Notes: generated from the sequence alone by a model not told the origin. Positions 7,598 through 16,845 are shown, counted from the first letter of the stretch. The stretch: 35,474 nucleotides of DNA from Bacteroidales bacterium (GCA_024413595.1 JAKSUC010000035.1:1-35474), one strand, 5' to 3'. Made by a program: numbers and translations.

Positions 7598-9853
7598 ATG
7601 AGATTTTATAATTATATTTTAGGAATTATTGCTATTGGTTTAATAGCAATATTAAATACTTCTTGTTCTAACAACAAAACAACGAATATTGATGAAAAAG
7701 AGCAACATTTTGTAGATAGTGTTGTTAATCGTTTAACACTAAAACAAAAAATTGGACAATTATGTCAATTTAATACATTAGGCAACATAAATCAAATGAT
7801 TAATTTAGTTAAAAACGATGAGGTTGGTTCATTTTTAAACGTAAATGATCCAGAACAAATAAATCAATTACAAAAAGCAGCATTAGAGTCGCCTTCTGGT
7901 ATACCATTAATAATGGGACGCGATGTAATTCATGGCTACAAAACAGTTTTTCCTATTCCAATAGGACAAGCCTCATCATTTGATACCTCATTGGTTCGTC
8001 AAGCATGTAGTATTGCCGCCGAAGAAGCTGCATCAGATGGAATTCGTTGGACATTTTCTCCTATGGTAGATATAGCACGAGATCCTCGTTGGGGAAGAAT
8101 TGCAGAAGGTTATGGCGAAGATACATATTTAGCATCAGCAATGGGAATAGCCGCTGTTAAAGGTTATCAAGGAGATAATTTAAACAATCCAAAATCAATA
8201 GCAGCATGTGTAAAACATTTTGCAGGATATGGAGCAGCAACAGCAGGACGTGATTATAATAGCACATTTATACCAGAACGTCAATTACGAAATGTTTATC
8301 TTCCTCCATTTAAAGCAGTTGTTAAATCAGGCTGTGCATCCGTTATGACTTCGTTTAATGATAATGATGGAGTACCATCAACAGGAAATTATCATATTTT
8401 AACTGATATTCTTCGATTTGAATGGAAATTTGATGGATTTGTAGTAACAGATTGGAATTCAATGAGCGAAATGATTAATCATGGATTTTGTGCAGATTCA
8501 GAAAATGCAGCATTAATGGCTGTTACAGCAGGTACTGATATGGAAATGTGTTCTCGTTGTTATGCAGATAATCTAGAAAATCTTGTTAAAAAAGGTGTAA
8601 TTAATGAACAACTTATAACAGAACGAGTAAAAAATATAGTAAGAATAAAATATCGTCTAGGTTTATTTTCAAATCCATACGTAAACATTCCTCAAGAAGT
8701 TAAATATAGTCAGAAAAATCTAGACGTTGCGTTAAAAATGTCAGAAGAGTCTGCAATATTATTAAAAAATGAAAAAGTTCTTCCATTTGGATCAAATGTC
8801 AAAAAAATATTGTTAACAGGACCAATGGCAGATGCACCTTACGATCAACTTGGAACATGGTGTATGGATGGAGAAAGTTCTCATACAATAACACCATTAA
8901 AAGCATTTCAAAATTCAAGTTACGAAGTTGTTTATATACCAGGAATAAAATATTGTCGAGATAAAAATACTTCAGAATTTCAACAAGTTATAAATGCAGC
9001 AAAAACTGTTGATGCTATAGTTTTTGTTGGAGGAGAAGAGTCAATTATGTCTGGCGAAGCGCATAGTTTATCAAATATACATTTGCAAGGAGCACAAAGT
9101 GAATTAATTTCACAACTATCAAAAGTAAATAAACCATTAGTTACCGTAATAATGGCAGGACGTAGTTTAATAATAGGTGAAGAATTAGATAAATCAGAAG
9201 CAATGTTATATTGGTTTCATCCAGGAACAATGGGAGGAACAGCTTTAGTAAATTTGTTATCAGGAAAAGCTATCCCTTCAGCCAAAACACCTGTAACATT
9301 TCCAAAAAGTGAAGGTCAAATTCCAATTTATTATAATCAAAATAGTACAGGCCGTCCAGCAAGTGGCAAAGAACCTTTGCTAGATGAAATACCTCTTAAT
9401 GAAAAACAAACTTCGTTAGGTTATACTTCATATTATCTAGATTCTGGATTTGGTCCTTTAATTCCATTTGGTTATGGACTTTCGTATACAACATTTAGTT
9501 TTGAAAATTTAAAAATCAATTCAAATACATTTTCAATAAATGATACAATTGAAGTTTCTTTTAATATCAAAAATACAGGTGATTATGATGGCGTTTCTAT
9601 ACCACAATTATATATTCGAGATTTGTTCGGTTCAATAACTCGACCAATAAAAGAATTAAAACGATTTGCAAGAGTAGCTGTAAACAAATCAAGTTCAATA
9701 GAATACACATTTAAATTACCTGTAACAGATTTAGCATTTTGTGGAATGTATTTCGTAGATACGATAGAACCAGGAAAATATAAATTGTGGATAGCAGAAG
9801 ATAGTTCACTGCAAAATGCTTTGGAATATGATTTTGAAGTTGTAATAAAATAA
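7598..9853 (+). CDS. bglX: Glycoside hydrolase family 3 beta-glucosidase, lipoprotein
   Basis: A 751-residue protein with a lipoprotein signal (LNTSC, Cys23). The GH3 N-terminal barrel runs about 40-370: MGRDVIHGY (106-114), FSPMVDIARDPRWGRIAEGYGED (substrate-binding region), KHF (206-208) and GFVVTDWNSM with the catalytic nucleophile Asp285. The C-terminal alpha/beta sandwich (about 385-620) has the VFVGGEESIMSGE acid/base region and PVTFPKSEGQIP, and a fibronectin III-like domain (about 655-745) ends the protein. Order and length match BglX-type periplasmic enzymes that release glucose from the non-reducing ends of beta-glucans. It is flanked by unrelated genes and not by SusC/SusD homologues, so it looks like a stand-alone enzyme. 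The symbol is by family resemblance; the linkage specificity cannot be read from sequence. Confidence 0.9.
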   Translation: MRFYNYILGIIAIGLIAILNTSCSNNKTTNIDEKEQHFVDSVVNRLTLKQKIGQLCQFNTLGNINQMINLVKNDEVGSFLNVNDPEQINQLQKAALESPSGIPLIMGRDVIHGYKTVFPIPIGQASSFDTSLVRQACSIAAEEAASDGIRWTFSPMVDIARDPRWGRIAEGYGEDTYLASAMGIAAVKGYQGDNLNNPKSIAACVKHFAGYGAATAGRDYNSTFIPERQLRNVYLPPFKAVVKSGCASVMTSFNDNDGVPSTGNYHILTDILRFEWKFDGFVVTDWNSMSEMINHGFCADSENAALMAVTAGTDMEMCSRCYADNLENLVKKGVINEQLITERVKNIVRIKYRLGLFSNPYVNIPQEVKYSQKNLDVALKMSEESAILLKNEKVLPFGSNVKKILLTGPMADAPYDQLGTWCMDGESSHTITPLKAFQNSSYEVVYIPGIKYCRDKNTSEFQQVINAAKTVDAIVFVGGEESIMSGEAHSLSNIHLQGAQSELISQLSKVNKPLVTVIMAGRSLIIGEELDKSEAMLYWFHPGTMGGTALVNLLSGKAIPSAKTPVTFPKSEGQIPIYYNQNSTGRPASGKEPLLDEIPLNEKQTSLGYTSYYLDSGFGPLIPFGYGLSYTTFSFENLKINSNTFSINDTIEVSFNIKNTGDYDGVSIPQLYIRDLFGSITRPIKELKRFARVAVNKSSSIEYTFKLPVTDLAFCGMYFVDTIEPGKYKLWIAEDSSLQNALEYDFEVVIK

Positions 9854-9875
9854 GTAAATAAATTACTATGAATAA

Positions 9876-9905
9876 AAACGCCTAATCAATTGAGATTAGG
9901 CGTTT
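9876..9905. terminator. Bidirectional intrinsic terminator
   Basis: Twelve-bp stem with the core ACGCCTAATC/GATTAGGCGT around a 6-base loop, A-run before and T-rich after. It separates the convergent GH3 (+) and DUF1460 (-) genes. Confidence 0.88.
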
Positions 9906-9908
9906 ATT

Positions 9909-10748
9909 TTATTTTATAATTTTCATTACAGAAATACCTGTAAATTTTTTAATTCGTTTTAAATATTCAGCAAGAGGAAATTGAGAAATAACCACTTGTT
10001 TATAATCAGATGAGGCATGAATAAATTTTAAAACACCATCTTTTCTATAAGCGAACCCAACGTGACCATAATCTAACCCCTCTTTAGAAGTGGTAATTAA
10101 AATTACGTTTCCTGATTCTATTTTAGATTCAATATTAGAAATTTTATCAACAGGTATATAATATAATATGTGTCTATTATTAATATTCTTTTCAATAATT
10201 CGGATAGAGTCAACAGTTTGAGGCGAATTTTTTAAAGCATTATAATATTGAGGATTTAATGACATAAAATTTAATTGCTTTTTAAATCTAATACCTCCTA
10301 ATTCTTTTGAACGGTCTATAATATTGTGTTTTTGAATATTATCATAAATCCAATCAGAAGAATAATGCAAACGAGAAGTATATCCATTCATTATACCATT
10401 TCTATATCTTATGTATTTTAATTTGTTTTCAAAATTCTGATAATTAGAATTTTCAGAAACATAATCAAGCGATAAAGCAATTACCGTTTCCATAAAGGTA
10501 GAACAATCAAATTTGTTTAAATTAATTACCAATTGTTCCGTATTATTGCTATCTAAAGTAGAACCAACGTATGGGCAACCTAAAAAATAAAGAGCCGTTT
10601 CTGTAATTACATTATTTATATCATTTTTATCAATAGATTTTATCATATTTTGATAATCTTGATAAATAGATTTGTTATCACTATTTTGAGATAATGAATA
10701 ATCTATAAACAACGATAAAAATAAAATACAACACAAAAATTTTTTCAT
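9909..10748 (-). CDS. Secreted DUF1460 family protein, AmiA-like N-acetylmuramoyl-L-alanine amidase fold
   Basis: A 279-residue protein with a signal peptide (residues 1-20, ending LSQ). The NlpC/P60-like papain fold is marked by YLGCPYVGSTLD near 54-66, the Cys motif FDCSTFMETV with Cys82, and the downstream strand GHVGFAY plus IHASSD, which supplies the His. This arrangement matches DUF1460, a family including structurally characterised Bacteroides proteins proposed to be cell-wall amidases. Activity on peptidoglycan fragments is therefore likely but not proven by sequence. It sits 12 bases downstream of the rhomboid gene on the same strand, so the two are probably co-transcribed. Confidence 0.8.
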   Translation of the reverse strand: MKKFLCCILFLSLFIDYSLSQNSDNKSIYQDYQNMIKSIDKNDINNVITETALYFLGCPYVGSTLDSNNTEQLVINLNKFDCSTFMETVIALSLDYVSENSNYQNFENKLKYIRYRNGIMNGYTSRLHYSSDWIYDNIQKHNIIDRSKELGGIRFKKQLNFMSLNPQYYNALKNSPQTVDSIRIIEKNINNRHILYYIPVDKISNIESKIESGNVILITTSKEGLDYGHVGFAYRKDGVLKFIHASSDYKQVVISQFPLAEYLKRIKKFTGISVMKIIK

Positions 10749-10760
10749 AACAAAATAATT

Positions 10761-11345
10761 TTATCTCATAAAATCATCATCGTGATTTCTTTGACCACGA
10801 AATCCGTCAGATGGAGTATTTCTATAACAATATGCAAGAATTACGCCTGCAATAAGTCCAAATAAATGAGCTTCCCATGAAACATCAGGATTATTAGGAA
10901 AAATTCCCCACATAACACCTCCATATAATAGAAAAACAGGAATAGCAATCAATAAAGATTTAAAACTTCGACGAAAAATTCCACTTGCTAATAAAAATCC
11001 TAATAAACTAAAAATTACTCCACTTGCGCCAATATGATAACTTTCACCTCTAGCAAATATCCAAATTAGCAATCCACCTAATAAAGTAGACAATGTCCAA
11101 ACACGGAAAGCCAAATTTTCATAAAATATTAATAACACTAAAGTTAATACAAATACAGGAAGACTATTTGACATAATATGGTCTAAACTTCCATGTAAAA
11201 ATGGAGCACATACAATCCCCATTAAACCTTCTGAACTTCTTGGCAAAATGCCGTATGAATTTATATTGCCTGGAAATAATAATCCAAATCCAAATATAAT
11301 CCACATTAAAGCAACAATCCCTAATGAAACTCCTATTTTTCTCAT
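10761..11345 (-). CDS. Rhomboid family intramembrane serine protease
   Basis: A 194-residue polytopic membrane protein with about six hydrophobic segments. The catalytic dyad is visible: Ser108 in GASG (106-109, HIGASGVIFSLLGF) and His160 in the last helix (WEAHLFGLIAG). The family HxxxN region appears as HGSLDHIMSNS at 51-61. The compact six-helix form with a short charged cytoplasmic tail (RGQRNHDDDFMR) is the basic bacterial rhomboid type. It cleaves transmembrane substrates within the membrane; the substrate is unknown. It lies between manA (107-base gap, no clear terminator) and the DUF1460 gene (12-base gap), all on the minus strand. Confidence 0.9.
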   Translation of the reverse strand: MRKIGVSLGIVALMWIIFGFGLLFPGNINSYGILPRSSEGLMGIVCAPFLHGSLDHIMSNSLPVFVLTLVLLIFYENLAFRVWTLSTLLGGLLIWIFARGESYHIGASGVIFSLLGFLLASGIFRRSFKSLLIAIPVFLLYGGVMWGIFPNNPDVSWEAHLFGLIAGVILAYCYRNTPSDGFRGQRNHDDDFMR

Positions 11346-11452
11346 AATTTTATTTTAGTAAATATTTTGCAATGTAAAACAAAAAGTTGAAACCAACACT
11401 ATAAATATACTTAATATATGCTAATTAATTATTATAAAGAAAAAAATTTTTA

Positions 11453-12439
11453 TTATTTTATGTAAGTTTCTAACAATGTTGTTTCAGAATTAGGATAAAA
11501 ACAAAGATTTTTGATAATAGCAGGTATCAAAACAGTTTCTCCCATAGATAAATCTATAAAGTTTTTTTGATCGTCATATTCAATTTTACAACTTCCCTGA
11601 GTACACATATATATTATAAAAGAGTCAATTTCAGGAAAGTCTTTTTCAATAGGCATATCAAATGAAAAAATGTTAGTAGTAAAATATTCACAATCAGTAA
11701 CATTTACAGATTTGTTTTTAATAATGGAATATGATTTTTTAAAATCTTTAGTTTGCTTAAAATTAATTGCATCAAAAGATAAATCAGTATGTAATTCTCG
11801 TTTTTCTCCATTATTATCAGTTCTATTATAATCAAAAATACGATATGTAATATCGCTAGATTGTTGAATTTCAGCTAAAAGAATACCTTTGCCAATAGAG
11901 TGAACATTACCTGCAGGAACAAAAAAAACATCACCTTTTTTTACAATAGGATTATTTAATACATTAATAATAGAGCCATCAATAATAGAATTAGCATATT
12001 CATTTTGGTCAATATCTTTATTAAACCCATTATAAAGGTGTGAATTTTTATCAGCATGAATAACATACCACATTTCAGTTTTACCAAACGAATTATGACG
12101 TTCGTATGCAATTTCATCATTTGGATGAACTTGAACTGATAAATTATCTTGCGCGTCAATAAATTTTACCAAAAGAGGAAAAGTACAACCAAATTTTTGG
12201 AAAACCGAATCTCCAACAATGTCACCCATGTAAATTTCAATTATTTCGCTAAGCGAATTACCTTTTAAAAATCCATTAGCAACAATAGAAACATTATTTT
12301 CAAAATCACTAATTTCCCAACTTTCGCCACATTGATTTGTAGTGTTTTTGCGATTAAAAAGTTCTGCAATTTTATTACCACCCCAAATTTTAGATTTGTA
12401 GATGGGAATAAATTTTAGTGGATAAAGATTATTTGTCAT
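11453..12439 (-). CDS. manA: Mannose-6-phosphate isomerase, class I
   Basis: A 328-residue cupin enzyme interconverting mannose 6-phosphate and fructose 6-phosphate, feeding GDP-mannose and fucose synthesis for surface glycans. Zinc ligands are visible: QVHPND (His105), KTEMWYV (Glu122) and GNVHSIGKG (His180), with the family motif EIQQSSDITYRIFDYNR (190-206) near the active site. Length (about 315-330) fits the short bacterial type related to Bacillus ManA. It is the most upstream gene of the minus-strand group and has a -7 box at 12507-12514, about 68 bases before the ATG. Glycosyltransferase genes are not adjacent. Confidence 0.92.
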   Translation of the reverse strand: MTNNLYPLKFIPIYKSKIWGGNKIAELFNRKNTTNQCGESWEISDFENNVSIVANGFLKGNSLSEIIEIYMGDIVGDSVFQKFGCTFPLLVKFIDAQDNLSVQVHPNDEIAYERHNSFGKTEMWYVIHADKNSHLYNGFNKDIDQNEYANSIIDGSIINVLNNPIVKKGDVFFVPAGNVHSIGKGILLAEIQQSSDITYRIFDYNRTDNNGEKRELHTDLSFDAINFKQTKDFKKSYSIIKNKSVNVTDCEYFTTNIFSFDMPIEKDFPEIDSFIIYMCTQGSCKIEYDDQKNFIDLSMGETVLIPAIIKNLCFYPNSETTLLETYIK

Positions 12440-12506
12440 AATGAATAACTAAAATTGTATTGATTCGGTATCAATTTTGTAAATTAAAAATAAGTTTAAT
12501 AAGTCG

Positions 12507-12514
12507 CAAAATTA
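12507..12514 (-). promoter_or_regulatory. -7 promoter box (TAATTTTG) upstream of manA
   Basis: Exact TAnnTTTG match read on the minus strand, giving a leader of roughly 60 bases to the ATG at 12439. No TTTG -33 element is seen at the right distance, so support is moderate. Confidence 0.4.
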
Positions 12515-12541
12515 ATAATCTTTTTATTAATAATAAAAAGA

Positions 12542-12549
12542 TATTTTTG
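12542..12549 (+). promoter_or_regulatory. Possible -7 promoter box (TATTTTTG) upstream of the GAF/PAS sensor
   Basis: Exact consensus match 153 bases before the ATG at 12703, implying a long untranslated leader. The 263-base region 12440-12702 holds this box, the manA box and otherwise A/T-rich sequence with no gene I can support. Confidence 0.3.
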
Positions 12550-12702
12550 TTTAACTAAAGTCTCTAAAAATCATTGAAATAAAAAAAAAATTATAAAACA
12601 TAAAAAATGTTTGATAAATATTTTGAAAATAAGTCAAAATTTTATAATTTTCCTAATTGAAATATTTTAACATAGGGACAACAAAAAAAAGGTCGCTGTT
12701 TT

Positions 12703-15474
12703 ATGAAAAAGTTTAAACTAAGCATAAAGTCAAAATTCAAATTATTTTTGATTATCACATTGTTACCGTTCGTAATAGTGTCTGTAATATTCTTTGTTTT
12801 GTTATCAAGAAATCAAGCTTACGAAGATTATGAACAAAAAGTATTAACTATAAAACTCGAATATTTAAAGTTAAAAGAGAATGAACAGTCATTTTTACTT
12901 TACTATCCGTTAGATAATACATTTTTTAAAACAGAAGAGAATGAATATTTACGTAAATTCGATTTGGTAAGCAAAGATATTAATAATCATTTCGATGAAC
13001 TTTTAAATTTGTCAACAACTTCAAATTTGGAGTTGAATAGTGATATTTATCAATTAAAAGAAAATGCTCGAAGTTATGGTGATAAACTTAAATTAATCGC
13101 TTCTAAAATTTATAAAAGAGGTTCTTTTCAAACTGGTATTATTGGTGAAATTGAACGTAGTTACTCTAATGCTGTAAGTCAAAAATCTTTACCTTTAACA
13201 ATTCTTTCTTCTTTAAAAGAGATGGAAGTTCAATATCTTAATAGGAAAGACGTTAATTTTTATAATGATTTTATTACTCTTTATACTCAAAATATGAGTT
13301 CTTTTGGAGCTATTGAAGATATTGAAACCGCAATTGATTCTATAAAAAATGACTCAATATCAAAACCAATAGTTAAGGTTTCTGCTCCAATAAAAAATAC
13401 AGACAAATTAAAACCAATTAACGATATGAAGAGATTCTTTAATTCTCTTGTTAAAATTGATAAAGAAATTGGTTTTAATCGAGAAGAAGGTTTGCTGTTC
13501 GACTTACAAGTTGAAAAAGCAAAACTTGATGATATTGATTCTATGTTGAAAAAAATTTCTGATCAAAAAGAATCTTCTATAATTTACACTCGAATTGTTT
13601 TAGTAATTATTGCTATATTGATAATTTTAGCATTAATTATTGCTGTTGTTAAGTTTTCTCATCGTTTAACTTCGGCAATTATCAAATTAAGACAATATGT
13701 TGGCGATTTAAGTAAAGGTATTTTACCAGACAACGAATTAGTTTGTGATACAAACGATGAATTGTCTGATATGGCAGATGAATTAAACACATTTACAAAT
13801 GGTTTGAAAGAAACCACTCAATTCGCCAGTACAATTGGTAGTGGTAATCTTGATACAGAATTTAAACCTCTTAGTGAAAATGACGTTTTAGGTAATTCTT
13901 TGTTAGAGATGCGTAGTAATCTTTATAAATCACAAGAAGAAGACAAAAAACGTCAACGTGAAGATAGTTTAAGAAAGTGGGCTAATGAAGGGTTAACTCA
14001 ATTTAGTGAAATTTTACGTCAAAGTACAAGTAATATAACCGACTTAGCAAATAATGTTTTAAAAAATCTTGTTCATTTCTTAGATGCAAATCAAGGTGGT
14101 TTGTTTTTGTATAATGATAATGATAAATCAGATATTTACCTTGAGTTAGTTTCAAGTTATGCATATAATCAAGAACGTAAAAAGAAAAAGAAAATTTATC
14201 TTGGAGAAGGTTTAATTGGTACTTGTGCAATTGAAAAATCATACGTTTATCTCACAGATTTACCAAATGATTATTTAACAATTACTTCTGGACTTGGTGG
14301 TGCAAATCCAAATTGTTTGTTGATTATGCCGTTAAAGGTTGAAGAACAAATATTTGGTGTGTTAGAAATAGCTTCTTTCAAAAAAATGGAACGTCACGAA
14401 ATTGATTTTGTTGAAAAGGTTTCTGAAAGTATTGCGTCAACATTGTCTATTGCCAAAATCAACCAACGTACAGCTGAATTACTTTCTCAATCTCAACAGC
14501 AAGCAGAAGAAATGGCTTCTCAAGAAGAAGAAATGCGTCAAAACTTAGAGGAACTTCAAGCAACTCAAGAAGAATCCGCCCGTAAAGAGGCAGAAATGCA
14601 AAGTATTCTTAATGCTGTTAATAGTTCTTCTCTCGTTATTGAATATGATTTAACTGGTACAATAACTAGTGTTAATGAAGCTTTTTGTAAAGCCATGAAT
14701 CTTCAACGAGAAAATACTATCGGTCGTACACTTGATGAATTTAGAGATAATGATGATGAATATTCTTTACAAGATGCTGATTTTTGGAATCGTGTAAGAG
14801 ATGGTGAAGTTGTAAAACGTACCGATAAATATGTAGCTTCTGGTGAAGAACATTGGTTACATCAAGTGTTTACTCCTATTCTTGACTCTGATGGTTTCCC
14901 ATATAAAATTCTTAATATGGCTACTGATATTTCTGCTAGTAAACAACAAGAAATTGAACTTAAAGTTCAAGCAGAAAAGATGTCAAAGCAAGAAGATGAA
15001 ATGCGTAAAAACCTTGAAGAATTGCAAAACACTCAAAAAACTATGGCTTTGCAACAAGATGAACTCAACAAAGTTAATGTAAAATTACATGAAAATGAGA
15101 GTATTCTTATGCAAGCAATTGATAAATCTAAAGCGCAAGAAAAAGAACTTCAAGAAAAGGTTATTGAATTAAATAAACTTCATCGTGAATTAGAAATTCA
15201 ACAAGCTGCTATACTTGACCAAAATCGTGAACTTCAAGAAAAAGAAAAGGTTCAAGCTAAAGCTCTTGAAAATGCAGATCGTAATCTAGAACGTGCACGT
15301 GTTAAAATTATGGCTGAATTTGTTCATAATTTAGAACGTCACATTGTTGTTATGGAAGATGCTGAAAAAGTTTTGAAGAAAAACAAATCAAGCGTTCCTC
15401 CAGAAGTTCTTTCTACAATTACGGATTTAAAGAGTCAATTTATGATTCTTATTTCTAAGTATAAACTTGATTAG
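12703..15474 (+). CDS. Membrane sensor protein: HAMP-GAF-PAS with long coiled coils and no output domain
   Basis: A 923-residue protein. A first membrane helix (about 13-34), a helical extracytoplasmic sensor domain (35-295), a second membrane helix (297-317), then HAMP-like linkers (318-405). A GAF domain follows at about 440-590 (LDANQGGLFLYN, GEGLIGTCAIEK, LLIMPLKVEEQIFGVLEIAS) and a PAS domain at about 633-745 (SLVIEYDLTGTITSVNEAFC, ILNMATDIS). Heptad-rich coiled coils flank the PAS (590-633, 745-885). The remaining about 35 residues are helical. No HisKA, ATPase, GGDEF, MA or SpoIIE domain is present, so it must signal by contact with a partner. Two near-identical coiled-coil segments bracket the PAS domain. 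The frame is intact with a normal terminator after it, so it is not a truncated kinase by any visible break. Confidence 0.8.
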   Translation: MKKFKLSIKSKFKLFLIITLLPFVIVSVIFFVLLSRNQAYEDYEQKVLTIKLEYLKLKENEQSFLLYYPLDNTFFKTEENEYLRKFDLVSKDINNHFDELLNLSTTSNLELNSDIYQLKENARSYGDKLKLIASKIYKRGSFQTGIIGEIERSYSNAVSQKSLPLTILSSLKEMEVQYLNRKDVNFYNDFITLYTQNMSSFGAIEDIETAIDSIKNDSISKPIVKVSAPIKNTDKLKPINDMKRFFNSLVKIDKEIGFNREEGLLFDLQVEKAKLDDIDSMLKKISDQKESSIIYTRIVLVIIAILIILALIIAVVKFSHRLTSAIIKLRQYVGDLSKGILPDNELVCDTNDELSDMADELNTFTNGLKETTQFASTIGSGNLDTEFKPLSENDVLGNSLLEMRSNLYKSQEEDKKRQREDSLRKWANEGLTQFSEILRQSTSNITDLANNVLKNLVHFLDANQGGLFLYNDNDKSDIYLELVSSYAYNQERKKKKKIYLGEGLIGTCAIEKSYVYLTDLPNDYLTITSGLGGANPNCLLIMPLKVEEQIFGVLEIASFKKMERHEIDFVEKVSESIASTLSIAKINQRTAELLSQSQQQAEEMASQEEEMRQNLEELQATQEESARKEAEMQSILNAVNSSSLVIEYDLTGTITSVNEAFCKAMNLQRENTIGRTLDEFRDNDDEYSLQDADFWNRVRDGEVVKRTDKYVASGEEHWLHQVFTPILDSDGFPYKILNMATDISASKQQEIELKVQAEKMSKQEDEMRKNLEELQNTQKTMALQQDELNKVNVKLHENESILMQAIDKSKAQEKELQEKVIELNKLHRELEIQQAAILDQNRELQEKEKVQAKALENADRNLERARVKIMAEFVHNLERHIVVMEDAEKVLKKNKSSVPPEVLSTITDLKSQFMILISKYKLD

Positions 15475-15495
15475 AGAGATATATTTCGTTTCATT

Positions 15496-15530
15496 AAGGC
15501 TGTTTGTTTCAACATTCAGCCTTTTTTTAT
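15496..15530 (+). terminator. Intrinsic terminator of the GAF/PAS sensor gene
   Basis: Seven-bp stem AAGGCTG/CAGCCTT (15496-15502 with 15517-15523), 14-base loop, followed by a T-run to 15528. Confidence 0.75.
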
Positions 15531-15563
15531 AAAAAAAAGCCTGTTCTATATTTTGAACAGGCT
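15531..15563 (-). terminator. adk: Intrinsic terminator of the hpt-adk operon
   Basis: On the minus strand AGCCTGTTC/GAACAGGCT form a 9-bp stem (15563-15555 with 15546-15538), 8-base loop, followed by eight T residues. It directly abuts the opposite-strand terminator, a back-to-back pair. Confidence 0.85.
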
Positions 15564-15583
15564 AAAATATAAACTAACAAAAA

Positions 15584-16159
15584 TTATTTTACTTTGTCAA
15601 TTTCAGTGCAAATCTTAGCAAAGATATCTTCAATTTTACCAATGCCATTGATTTCTACACATTTATTTTGTTTTTTGTAATAATCTGCAACAGGAAGAGT
15701 AGATTCGTTGTAAACTTTTATACGATTTTCTATAACATTAACATCAGCATCGTCTGAACGTCCTGAATCTTTAGCTCTATTAAGTAAGCGTGCCACTAAA
15801 GTGTCATGATCTGCGGTTAAACAAAGAAAAGAATCTAGTTTAATACCCTTTTTTTCAAACATAACATCTAAAGCTTCTGCTTGTTTTACTGTACGAGGAA
15901 ATCCATCGTATAAAATTCCTTCTGATTTAAGGTTTTTATCAACAATTTTTTCAAGAATGTTGATAATAACATCATCTGGAATAAGTTGACCTTTATCCAT
16001 AAATGATTTTGCAAGCATTCCTAATTCAGTACCCTTAGATATTTCTTCGCGAAGAATATCTCCTGTTGAGATATGAATTAAATTATATTTTTTTTCAATA
16101 AAGGCTGATTGAGTGCCTTTTCCAACGCCTGGTGCGCCAAAAATTGCTATGTTTAACAT
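15584..16159 (-). CDS. adk: Adenylate kinase
   Basis: A 191-residue cytoplasmic enzyme catalysing ATP + AMP = 2 ADP. The P-loop GAPGVGKGTQ (8-17), the AMP-binding region ISTGDILREEI, the signature DGFPRTVKQAE (near 85-95) and the Arg-containing stretch RLLNRAKDSGRSDD are all present. The LID is the short type without a zinc-binding Cys4 cluster. Full length for Bacteroidota Adk. It follows hpt by 24 bases on the same strand; hpt-adk pairing is common in Bacteroidales, where obg often comes third. Here a terminator follows adk and obg is absent. Confidence 0.96.
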   Translation of the reverse strand: MLNIAIFGAPGVGKGTQSAFIEKKYNLIHISTGDILREEISKGTELGMLAKSFMDKGQLIPDDVIINILEKIVDKNLKSEGILYDGFPRTVKQAEALDVMFEKKGIKLDSFLCLTADHDTLVARLLNRAKDSGRSDDADVNVIENRIKVYNESTLPVADYYKKQNKCVEINGIGKIEDIFAKICTEIDKVK

Positions 16160-16183
16160 TTTTATTTATTTTTTTTAATTCTT

Positions 16184-16723
16184 TTATTTCACCACTGTGT
16201 AGATATCTGGTAAATTTCTTCCAAATCCATCGTAATCTAATCCATAGCCTACAATAAATGCGTTTGGAATTTCAATTGCGCGATAATCTACTTTATAATT
16301 TTCTTTAAATGAGTCTGGTTTGAATAAAAGTGTTGCTATTTTTATATCAGCAGGATTTTGTTGTTTTAGTTGATTTAATATTGATTTCATGGTAAAACCA
16401 GTATCAACAATATCTTCTAAAATAACAATATTTTTACCTTCAAGATTTTCAGGTAATCCAATCAATTGTTTTATTTTTCCTGTTGATTGTGTGCCTTCAT
16501 AAGAAGCTACTTTTGTAAAACTAATTGTACATGGTATATTTATTCTTTTCAATAAATCTGCAGCAAACATGAAAACTCCGTTTAAAACTCCAATAAAGAA
16601 TATTTCTTTACCTTGATAATCTTCATTAATTTTGTTTGCTAAATTTTGAATAGAATTTTGTATCGTATCACTGCTGATACTTAATGTAAATTGTTTATCT
16701 TTGACCGTTATTGGCTGTTGCAT
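16184..16723 (-). CDS. hpt: Hypoxanthine phosphoribosyltransferase
   Basis: A 179-residue purine salvage enzyme making IMP (and GMP) from hypoxanthine or guanine and PRPP. The PRPP-binding motif VILEDIVDTGFTM, the flexible-loop region SFTKVASYEGTQSTGK and the C-terminal IVGYGLDYDGFGRNLPDI (base and metal binding) are diagnostic. The ATG at 16723 is chosen: the longest frame begins at a TTG (16753) inside a -7 promoter box, and 179 residues matches the usual length of about 178. It is the first gene of an hpt-adk operon and diverges from purE. Confidence 0.95.
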   Translation of the reverse strand: MQQPITVKDKQFTLSISSDTIQNSIQNLANKINEDYQGKEIFFIGVLNGVFMFAADLLKRINIPCTISFTKVASYEGTQSTGKIKQLIGLPENLEGKNIVILEDIVDTGFTMKSILNQLKQQNPADIKIATLLFKPDSFKENYKVDYRAIEIPNAFIVGYGLDYDGFGRNLPDIYTVVK

Positions 16724-16750
16724 TGCTGTATAATTTTTAATTTTGTACTG

Positions 16751-16758
16751 CAAAAATA
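16751..16758 (-). promoter_or_regulatory. -7 promoter box (TATTTTTG) of the hpt-adk operon
   Basis: Exact minus-strand TAnnTTTG match. It contains the TTG at 16753 and lies 27 bases before the ATG at 16723, the same distance as for the first gene of the window and for the GH3 gene. Confidence 0.6.
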
Positions 16759-16845
16759 ATCAGCATGTTGGAATTTTACGTTTATTTTTCAACTTTTTTT
16801 TGTTAAGATACGCAAAACACTTATAATTAATAAAATATATTTTAT

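Noticed and set aside
7598..9853. Polysaccharide utilisation locus around the GH3 gene
   Set aside because: No SusC/SusD, sulfatase or other glycoside hydrolase nearby.
12440..12702. A short gene or RNA in the largest intergenic gap
   Set aside because: Only very short frames and A/T-rich sequence without stable stems; only candidate promoter boxes could be supported.
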